Shown: piece after piece, positions 49,494-57,380 of the stretch
Numbering within the stretch: the first letter of the stretch is position 1
Layout: each line of letters begins with the position of its first letter
Assembly (NCBI GenBank): GCA_030748415.1
Contig: JASMMA010000003.1
Coordinates: forward strand, 145,988 to 209,987
Length of the DNA: 64,000 nucleotides
Direction: 5' to 3'
From: Planctomycetota bacterium
GTDB taxonomy: Bacteria; Planctomycetota; UBA1135
The notes under the pieces: model-generated
Told to the model about the DNA's origin: nothing
What the model saw: only the letters and a program-made list of their open reading frames with translations
Databases searched by the model: none
Program-made: the position numbers and the translations under genes

Positions 49494-50210
49494 ATGGTTG
49501 AGCCCGTTATTCATCCCCAAGGGGGCCCACAGCCCCAATATCGCTCCGCAATGCTGCAATTTGCATTGCGCTACCTGGGTCCGGCCTCCGTGGCCGCGTT
49601 GGACCAGGGCGAGGTTTTAGAAACCCTAATTCTGGAAATAAACCCTCAATGGTCTCCAGAAGACGCAGTTTTGGGGTATCTCCACGCCCGCGGTCGTCAC
49701 GACCCGTCGATTGCAGGAGAATTCCACAACTATGTTGTTGAGGAAATCACCGGCATTCCCAAAAGTGCGCTCGAGCCAGCAGCTCAGAAAATGGTCCAGA
49801 ATGCTGGGTTGCTCCAATCCGTTTGCGCCGATTTGTTTTCCAATTTATTGGAAATGGAGTTTCAGGGCCGCCGCCAGATGTTCGCCCATCTTTTAAAGCG
49901 AATCCAAGCCCACTCCTCAGACCGAATTGGCTGGGAAAAGTCGGTTCGTTCTTCCCAAAAAACCATTGCAGAAAAGAGAATGCTAGAAATTCGCGAAAAG
50001 ACCGGGTTTTTTGCAACAGGAAGAGATGACCGCTTAGCGTATGCAATTGGGCGTTTGCCGCCGCGCGAGCGAACACTCATGCGAGCGCACCTTAAGGGGG
50101 AGCCACGCTCAGTAACCGCAGAGCGATTCGGTATTACCGAAAACGAAGTTCGCACCGCCATCGCCCGTGCAGTGAAACAAGCACGGGCAATGGCAAAACA
50201 AACAACCTAA
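49494..50210 (+). CDS. sigma-70-region-4-like DNA-binding protein (atypical)
   Basis: C-term RLAYAIGRLPPRERTLMRAHLKGEPRSVTAERFGITENEVRTAIARAVKQARAMAK resembles sigma region 4; N-term not recognised. Confidence 0.55.
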   Translation: MVEPVIHPQGGPQPQYRSAMLQFALRYLGPASVAALDQGEVLETLILEINPQWSPEDAVLGYLHARGRHDPSIAGEFHNYVVEEITGIPKSALEPAAQKMVQNAGLLQSVCADLFSNLLEMEFQGRRQMFAHLLKRIQAHSSDRIGWEKSVRSSQKTIAEKRMLEIREKTGFFATGRDDRLAYAIGRLPPRERTLMRAHLKGEPRSVTAERFGITENEVRTAIARAVKQARAMAKQTT

Positions 50211-51892
50211 TCTTCGGTTTCGATGACCTCGACCGCTGACTCTGCTTGTTCGGGCCCCTCCGTAGCACCCTCTTCTCGACTTCGAATGAATTTGCGTAGA
50301 AGGAGAATTCCAATGGGGCAGGTGAGCGCCATGATGGCAATCCAGAGCCAAAGAGTTTCGGAGTCACGCGGGTATGTCTCGTGCAACAATTCCCACACGG
50401 CATAGAAGCCCTCTTGGGTTAAGAGGCCCGCCTCGTTGATTGTGTATCCAAGTTTTTCACCCAAGACGGGCACGGCCTCTTCAAGGTTTTTGCCCTCGAA
50501 ATCACTAGCCTTCATTCCGTATTCAGATATCAAATGCTTCTGTGCAAGGGCACCATCAGAGGGGCACCACTTTTCAAGCATGCGGCCGGACATTAGGCCT
50601 ACCCCTAGTTTTGCTACAAAATAGGGAAGCAAGGAAAGCGCCATATAGGTGCCCTCTTGCCCTTTAGGGGCAATTGCTGCGGTGTACTGATAAAGCCGTG
50701 GGGACCAAATCGCCTCCCCGATGCTGAAGAAAAACACAAACAAGGTAATCGAAATATAGATTGGATCCACCGCGCCGGTGAGCCCCAGCCACGAATGACC
50801 TACAAAATCGCCGAGCCACCCGTCTGCTAAACCCTGGAACCATGCACGCGGCACGGCAAGAAAGAAAACAGGAATGGCTGCGAAAGAAGAACCCACCGCA
50901 ATCATGGAATAACTTGATATGCGCCCAGTGAAGGCGGCAACCAATGGAGTGAGCACCACAATCATGACCGGGTTGAGCACGCTCCAAAGATTTCCGATTT
51001 TTGCCCCTGGTCCAAGTTCCCGAATTCCATATTTTGGGAAGGTGTAGTGCATGTGATAGAAAACAATCCGAATCATGACAATCAGGAAGAGGAAGGTAAG
51101 GAAACGATAAAAAGTTGGCTGTTTCCAAACCTCAACAAACTTATTGACCGTGTCACGCCCGGCATCCCCAATGCTTTTAAACATGCTCACTACCCAGCCG
51201 CTTCCACCCGTTTCCTTTTTAACAGGCGGATTGATGACGATTCCATCTTCGGTCGCATCCACGCCGGGACGAAGCCAAAGGTGAGTGATAATGAGGCCGG
51301 GAATCGTGGCAACGGTTGCCCAGAAAAAGAGTACTCGGTAAGTAGAGAGCTCCATTCCCCAAATCACCTGGGTTCCATATTCCCCTAGGATTTCACGGAC
51401 CCAATCAAAGAGCCAGCCCGCAATGGCGAAGCCAACATTCATCACTGTGTAGAACACAGCAAAGGCCATGGTTTGTTGGGCGGTGGTGGAGTAGCGCTTG
51501 ATGGCCGCATTCATGACCGGCACCATGAGTGCCAGCCCGATGGCCATGGGAAAGAGCCCCAGCCCCAGCGAAATCCAGGGGTGGTCACTCACAGTCATAA
51601 ACCCTCGCGGAACGAGGCAGAGCCAGAAGCCAAGGAGGAATGATTTCCGAATCCCAATCGAATCCACAAGGGAGCCCACCAAAACGGTGACCAAAGTCAG
51701 GATGGTGGACCAAATTGCGATGGTGTCGCCCGCTTTGGCGTCGGAGAAGTCCAGGTCGGACGAGAGCCAAAGAACCAGGGTGGAGGACATCAGGCCATAG
51801 GCCACAATCTCCAGGACCTTGGTTAGATAAATGATCCAGAGTTCGCGCGGCGCGCCACGCAGGACGGTAAATTTTTGGAGGAGTCGGTTCAA
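50207..51892 (-). CDS. MFS transporter
   Basis: 561 aa, ~12 hydrophobic segments; GSLVDSIGIRKSFLLGFWLCL; SIGEAIWSPRLYQYTAAIAPKGQEGTYMAL. Confidence 0.85.
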   Translation of the reverse strand: MNRLLQKFTVLRGAPRELWIIYLTKVLEIVAYGLMSSTLVLWLSSDLDFSDAKAGDTIAIWSTILTLVTVLVGSLVDSIGIRKSFLLGFWLCLVPRGFMTVSDHPWISLGLGLFPMAIGLALMVPVMNAAIKRYSTTAQQTMAFAVFYTVMNVGFAIAGWLFDWVREILGEYGTQVIWGMELSTYRVLFFWATVATIPGLIITHLWLRPGVDATEDGIVINPPVKKETGGSGWVVSMFKSIGDAGRDTVNKFVEVWKQPTFYRFLTFLFLIVMIRIVFYHMHYTFPKYGIRELGPGAKIGNLWSVLNPVMIVVLTPLVAAFTGRISSYSMIAVGSSFAAIPVFFLAVPRAWFQGLADGWLGDFVGHSWLGLTGAVDPIYISITLFVFFFSIGEAIWSPRLYQYTAAIAPKGQEGTYMALSLLPYFVAKLGVGLMSGRMLEKWCPSDGALAQKHLISEYGMKASDFEGKNLEEAVPVLGEKLGYTINEAGLLTQEGFYAVWELLHETYPRDSETLWLWIAIMALTCPIGILLLRKFIRSREEGATEGPEQAESAVEVIETED

Positions 51893-52059
51893 GGTGATGG
51901 GAGTTGGGGGAAAGACGGCCCGCCATTATGGGGCCGGGGACCTGTGAGAATACAAGCGCCTCGCCTTGGCCTGGGTCACATGTTCCCTTACGAAACACAC
52001 AAGGGCTTCGGCTAGTTACCCGAGTTCATCGGAAAGCCAGTCAAACACCTTTCTTTTCG

Positions 52060-52323
52060 CTACATGCCTCTCTTCCGGCCGCAATCCCGGCAATAAAACC
52101 ACAAGGAATGGTATTTTCCGCTACTACGAATATAGGCCAAGCCCTCCCCCTGACAGGCCGCCGTAGCTACCTGAACAGAAAACCCAAACCGAATGGACTT
52201 ATCGCAATCCGTACACGTTGGAAGGTCGTTTTCAATCCTCGTGGTCCCGTACCGTAAAAACCACATTCGGCCCGTTTCTCGTCTTTGTTTGCTCACTATC
52301 ATGTATTTGTTAGGAGCCCGCAT
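52060..52323 (-). CDS. small putative zinc-ribbon protein
   Basis: 87 aa with paired CTDC and CRDC (TCTDCDKSIRFG...FYCRDCGRKRG) in an otherwise gene-poor region. Confidence 0.35.
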   Translation of the reverse strand: MRAPNKYMIVSKQRRETGRMWFLRYGTTRIENDLPTCTDCDKSIRFGFSVQVATAACQGEGLAYIRSSGKYHSLWFYCRDCGRKRGM

Positions 52324-52597
52324 TACGGAAACATACTTTTTAAGGGACAGAGTTACTGCACTGTTCTAACAACTTCTGCAGCACTAAATTCACGGGAAAT
52401 AGATCCCCTTCAAGTGTTCTGAATCGCCCACGGGCTATGGTTAGTAACACTAAATAGGTTGCTTCCCAAAAGCAAGAAATCACCGCGAATCGCACATGGG
52501 TTACGGATAGTTTCGCTCATTACAAAGCGGTCACCTTTTACAAGTTTATGGCCTTCCGTACCAATGCTCAGCAGGCTTTCGTTTAGCTAATCGAATT

Positions 52598-52635
52598 ACT
52601 CAATGTACTGAGTAAAACTACTCAATATACTGAGT
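52598..52635. repeat. tandem pair of 16-bp inverted repeats (operator-like)
   Basis: ACTCAATGTACTGAGT (52598-52613) and ACTCAATATACTGAGT (52620-52635), 22 bp start-to-start. Confidence 0.85.
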
Positions 52636-52692
52636 TATTTGCTCCGAATGCCCGAAGCCTTTTATGTACAGGCAGCTACAACGCCCCAAATT

Positions 52693-53619
52693 TTACCGTC
52701 GGAGGTACCTTTGAAGGGTTCTGGAGGGCAGGCGATTGACGAGAGCGTGGGGGGAAACATGCACTCGGAAGGGGGCGAAACCCTGAAGGTCGAACTCGCT
52801 ACGCAGGTCAAGACCTGAGTGGGCGGGGTCGGTGCCTACCAAAATCTTGTCCGTTTGATTTTTTCCGCGAGCGAAGACCACGACCCAATCGTGTACCTTT
52901 TGAAGAGAAAGCAATAAGTGTGTGAGGTCCGCCCGGGTGGTGTTGTGGCGGATATCAACCACCACGGCGTCTTCTGGAATGTCATCCAGAAAGGTGGCAC
53001 TCTCCATCAAGGTGTTTGTATTTCGAATGGCTACCTGATGTCGGCCTTGGGCTCTGTCAATATTAGATTTCGCATAGCTAGGCTCTTCTTCGCCCTGGGC
53101 CTCTGCCAAAACGGAAGCAACGATGGCTCTCCGAGTCGCGTCGTTGCCGCCCCGGAGGGCTTCATCTAAACGAGCGCCGCGCGGAGTGAACTCGCCCATC
53201 CGAGAATCGGCAACCACGCTGTCGGGGTCTAACCAGTCTGGGCAAGGCAACCCAGCTTGTAGCAATGACCACTTTGCTGCAGAAAGAACTCCGTCTAAAT
53301 CGCCATGGCAGAGCAATGTGTCAACGGGCCCGTGTTTATCAACGAGCTCTTGAGTGATAAGCGGCGGGCATGCGGGCGCATCGATGCGAGGCACCAGAAC
53401 AAAGCGCGAATCGTCAGTTAACTTCTCCCAAATCAATTGATCGTGATGGTCAATCCAGAGAACAAGGCGCTCGCCAAGCTGCTCGGCCCAAATCAAATCT
53501 CGGTCGGGGTGATCGCCATCAAAGGAAATATCCATCACGGCAACGCGGCCTCGAAGGTCGGCGGGGTGGGGTTGCCGACCGGGTCGGGAAAAGCGAACTT
53601 CGGGGAACGAATGACTCAT
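52693..53619 (-). CDS. DHH-family phosphoesterase-like protein
   Basis: VAVMDISFDGD, LWIDHHDQ, LLCHGDLDGVLSAAKW, TDPAHSGLDLRSEF; start at MSHSFPE preferred over ORF-track start 53733. Confidence 0.65.
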   Translation of the reverse strand: MSHSFPEVRFSRPGRQPHPADLRGRVAVMDISFDGDHPDRDLIWAEQLGERLVLWIDHHDQLIWEKLTDDSRFVLVPRIDAPACPPLITQELVDKHGPVDTLLCHGDLDGVLSAAKWSLLQAGLPCPDWLDPDSVVADSRMGEFTPRGARLDEALRGGNDATRRAIVASVLAEAQGEEEPSYAKSNIDRAQGRHQVAIRNTNTLMESATFLDDIPEDAVVVDIRHNTTRADLTHLLLSLQKVHDWVVVFARGKNQTDKILVGTDPAHSGLDLRSEFDLQGFAPFRVHVSPHALVNRLPSRTLQRYLRR

Positions 53620-53682
53620 AGGTTTCGCTAACCTACCACTCTTGCGCCTCATCCCACGCTCCCCCCAAAAAACTTCTTCCTG

Positions 53683-54778
53683 ATGAAAGCCCATCTCGAC
53701 AGTGCCGCCGAGACCAGACGCCGCCTGGAACAAATCCAGGAGAGTCTTTGACTACCTTTCAAATAGCAAAAAGAAGGTAGAGCTCGAAGAAAAGATGGCC
53801 GACCCTGCTTTTTGGGATGACCAAGAAGCTGCACAGGTGGTGATTGCTGCATTGAAAGTTGCAAAGGCCGCCACGGACCCCATAGAGGAGGCACTTGAGG
53901 TACTCGATGAAATCGAAACCCTCGGCGAGTTGGGCGCAGAAATGGGAGAAGAGGAAGTCGATGCCGACCTATCGATTGAAGTAAAAAAGCTGGATAAGTT
54001 GGTGGATGCCCTCGAGTTCCAAGTCATGTTGGGCGGGGAAAACGACCACCGCGCGGCATTTTTGACCGTGCAAGCCGGTGCCGGCGGCGTAGATGCCGCA
54101 GACTTTGCCGGGATTTTGGAGCGACTTTATTTGAGGTGGGCAGAGCGTCGCAAGTTCGGGGTTGAGGTGATTGACCGCGAAGAGTCCGACGAAGCGGGAA
54201 TCCGTTCAAGCACCTTGCACATTAAAGGCCCATTTGCCTACGGATGGCTCAAGGCCGAGCGGGGGGTTCACCGCCTCGTGCGGATCTCACCCTTTGATTC
54301 TCAGTCGCGGAGGCACACGAGCTTTGCTGCAGTGGAAGTTTTTCCAGAGTTTGATGCCGATGCCGCAATCGAAGTCGATATGGGAGATGTCCGTGTAGAT
54401 ACTTATCGTGCCGGCGGCGCTGGCGGCCAACATGTCAATAAAACAGATTCCGCGGTGCGGATGACTCACCTCCCCACTGGCATTGTTGTGCAGTGCCAAA
54501 ACGAAAGGTCGCAACACAAAAACCGCGCGACCGCACTCGGCATGCTGAAAGCAAAACTTTTTGAAATGCGCGAGCGGGAACGAGATGATGAACTCAAAAA
54601 AATGTACTCCGAAAAGGGCGAGATTGCCTGGGGGTCACAAATGCGTTCCTATGTCATCCACCCCTACCAGATGGTGAAAGACCATCGAACTAACCACGAA
54701 ACCGGAAACACCCAAGCTGTCCTTGACGGAGAAATCGATGACTTCATCGAAGAATACCTGCGTTCTCGAAGCTCCTAA
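53683..54778 (+). CDS. prfB: peptide chain release factor 2, with programmed +1 frameshift
   Basis: Frame 1 from ATG 53683: MKAHLDSAAETRRRLEQIQESL then in-frame TGA at 53749; +1 frame continues DYLSNSKKKVELEEKMADPAFWDD...; GGAGGQHVNKTDSAVRMTHLPTG peptidyl-hydrolase motif. Confidence 0.95.
53746..53752 (+). other. prfB programmed frameshift site CTT TGA C with upstream SD-like AGGAG
   Basis: cAGGAGAGTCTTTGACTAC: AGGAG, 3-nt spacer, CTTTGAC. Confidence 0.93.
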
Positions 54779-54791
54779 TGGAGTCCCTGCC

Positions 54792-56312
54792 ATGACCTCT
54801 GACCAAACACCCGTACGCCGCGCACTTTTGAGTGTGTTTTACAAAGATGGCGTTGTTGAACTCGCGCAAGCCTTACACAAGAGTGGTGCCGAACTTCTTT
54901 CCACCGGCGGAACGATGCGCGCCCTAATGGAAGCGGGGCTTCCCGTAACCGAAGTTGCGGATTACACCGGTTTTCCCGAAATGATGGACGGCCGAGTGAA
55001 AACATTACACCCCAAAATCCACGGTGGACTTTTAGCGCGCCGAGATGACGACGGGCACCTAGCTTCTATGGAAGAACACGGGATTGGCGCAATTGATTTG
55101 GTTTGCGTGAACCTTTACCCGTTTGAAGAAACGGTTGCTGGTGGCGGCACCCGCGAAGAAATTATCGAAAAAATCGATATCGGTGGCCCCAGTATGTTGC
55201 GTTCCGCAGCAAAGAATCACGATTCGGTGGCCGTTGTTTGTGACCCAGGCGACTACTCACGAGTTGCTGAAGAAATTGCAAACGGAGGCACGACTTTGGA
55301 AACGCGTCGCGACCTAGCCGCCAAGGTTTTTGCGCGGACGGGCGAATACGATGCCGCGATTGGTCAGTGGTTTGCTCGAGAACAAGGCGCGGAGTTGCGT
55401 TATGGTGAAAACCCACACCAAACAGCAGGCTTTTATCCCGACGCTACTCGCGTAGGGCTGGGAACTGCCGAAGTGCTTCCTGGCGGAAAAGAGTTGTCTT
55501 ACAACAACTGGTTAGATTTAGACGGTGCGGTGTGTGCTGTAAATGACCTACCTTCGCCTGCAGTTGTTGTTGTAAAACACACCAACCCTTGCGGCGCCTC
55601 CTTTGGAGACAACTGCGCCGATGCGCTCGAGCGAGCTTGGAATGGCGACCCCCTTTCTGCATTCGGTTCTGTGATTGCCGTACACGGAACATTCGATAAA
55701 GCATGTGCAGAATACCTCACAAGCCCCGGTCATTTTGTGGAAGTTTTAGCAGCGAATGATTTTGAATCAGAGGCAGTTGAGATTTTACGGAATGGCCCCA
55801 AGTGGGGAGCAAACTTAAGAATTGTGAAGCTGGACAGTATTGGCGCACCGCGGAGCCAAACGGAAGCTCGCCGCGTTTGGGGCGGCACCCTTGCTCAGGG
55901 CTCCGACGACCTGAATGGATTTTCTGCGGAGTTCAGCGTTGCTGGCGAGGTTGCGATACCCGAAGGGCGAGAAGCCGATTTGCGTTTAGCGCAAACCTTG
56001 GTCAAGCACCTCAAGTCAAACGCAATTTGCCTTGTAAAAGACGGCTCATTGGTTGGGGCAGGCGCAGGGCAAATGAGCCGAGTGGATTCGGCGGAAATCG
56101 CCGTGAAGAAAGCAGGGGATCGTGCCATAGGAAGCGTTGCGGGTTCGGATGCGTTCTTCCCCTTCCCTGACGGCCCCGAAGCCCTAGCGGATGCAGGAAT
56201 CATCGCAATCTGCCAACCTGGTGGCTCCGTAAAAGACACCGAAGTCACCGCCGCATGCAACGCAAAAGGCGTAGCTATGGTCCACACCGGAACCCGCCAC
56301 TTTAAGCACTAA
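54792..56312 (+). CDS. purH: bifunctional AICAR formyltransferase / IMP cyclohydrolase
   Basis: ALLSVFYKDGVVELAQALHKSGAELLSTGGTMRALMEAGLPVTEVADYTGFPEMMDGRVKTLHPKIHGGLLARRD; LRYGENPHQTAGFYPD; VVVKHTNPCGASFG. Confidence 0.96.
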   Translation: MTSDQTPVRRALLSVFYKDGVVELAQALHKSGAELLSTGGTMRALMEAGLPVTEVADYTGFPEMMDGRVKTLHPKIHGGLLARRDDDGHLASMEEHGIGAIDLVCVNLYPFEETVAGGGTREEIIEKIDIGGPSMLRSAAKNHDSVAVVCDPGDYSRVAEEIANGGTTLETRRDLAAKVFARTGEYDAAIGQWFAREQGAELRYGENPHQTAGFYPDATRVGLGTAEVLPGGKELSYNNWLDLDGAVCAVNDLPSPAVVVVKHTNPCGASFGDNCADALERAWNGDPLSAFGSVIAVHGTFDKACAEYLTSPGHFVEVLAANDFESEAVEILRNGPKWGANLRIVKLDSIGAPRSQTEARRVWGGTLAQGSDDLNGFSAEFSVAGEVAIPEGREADLRLAQTLVKHLKSNAICLVKDGSLVGAGAGQMSRVDSAEIAVKKAGDRAIGSVAGSDAFFPFPDGPEALADAGIIAICQPGGSVKDTEVTAACNAKGVAMVHTGTRHFKH

Positions 56313-56328
56313 CACCCGAAGAAAGTAC

Positions 56329-57303
56329 TTATCCGCGAGCTTTTTCGAGCGTTTCCTTTACAACATCCTCGATGTCAGTTCCTTCCGCTTTCTTGGCGAG
56401 GGACTTGAGATCTTTGAGCGCCTTTTTGCGGTCACCCTTTCGAAGAGTGTCGATTGCCTTTAAGCGTTTTTTATCCAAGCCCAAAATAGTCTTATTGACC
56501 TTGTCGCCCTTTATGGCTTTTACAGCGCTCAGCATTTCCTTTTCTAAACCACTGCCCTTAAAGGCAGCAATTTGAATGTCGAAATAATTAAGCGCCTCTT
56601 GTGGACGGAACTTATTAGCAATCATGTTTCCGCGCTCCAGGCGACGGTTTGCCGTAGAGGCAAGGTCAGCCAAGAATTGTTTTGCTTCTAGCGGACTCTT
56701 TTTTGCTGCGCGTTCGGCTTCCACCTTTGCATTTCGTAGCTTGCCGGATTTTGCAGCCTCGACAGCTTTCGAAAGAGCTTCGGAGCGCTTGCCCGGATTC
56801 CATGTAGGGCCTGCGTCGGCGGCTTCGGCGAGCAAATCAGGCAAAAGTTTGACCCATTCATCTCCACCGGGGTGACCTTGCCAAACAATTTCACCGTCGT
56901 AATTCAAAAGGAAGGCGGCGGGAATTCCCCGAACACCAAAACTTCTTCCCGATTGGCTTGAACAGCCAATCGGATAGGCGGGAACCTCAGTGTTCCGGCG
57001 CTCAAGCCCGCCAACCACAATCTTTTCAGATTCATCGGTTAGCGCGAGAAAGGCAAGGCCTTGGGGGGCGTATTCTTTCCACACCTCAACGAGGTGCGGC
57101 ATGCTACTAAGGCAAGGGCCTCACCAAGTTGCCCAAAACTCCAAAAAGACAACTCGGCCACGCAAGTCTTCAAGGCTCGTCCCAGGAGGATTATTCATCC
57201 AGGACTTCGCTTCGATTTCTGGGGCCCAACCCTGGCTCAGTTGAGCCGGAATATCGGCGGTTATAGCGCCAACCATCAGGAGGGGTAGAAGGAACTGTTT
57301 CAT
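56329..57303 (-). CDS. thioredoxin/TlpA-like selenoprotein candidate (Sec at codon 61, UGPC) with helical C-terminal extension
   Basis: MKQFLLPLLMVGAITADIPAQLSQGWAPEIEAKSWMNNPPGTSLEDLRGRVVFLEFWATW-[TGA]-GPCLSSMPHLVEVWKEYAPQGLAFLALTDE...GVRGIPAAFLLNYDGEIVWQGHPGGDEW. TGA at 57123-57121 is in frame between ORF-track entries 57121..57375 and 56329..57102 and replaces the first Cys of CGPC. Confidence 0.85.
57079..57099 (-). promoter_or_regulatory. putative bacterial SECIS element
   Basis: mRNA CCGCACCUC-GUU-GAGGUGUGG: 9-bp stem (one G-U pair) and GUU loop, loop starting 31 nt after the UGA. Confidence 0.75.
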
Positions 57304-57380
57304 GTTGGTTACTATACGGGCCACCCAAAAGTAGGGGCAGCGTTGCAGAATGCAACGATTTTGCTCTGAGCACAATAAGC

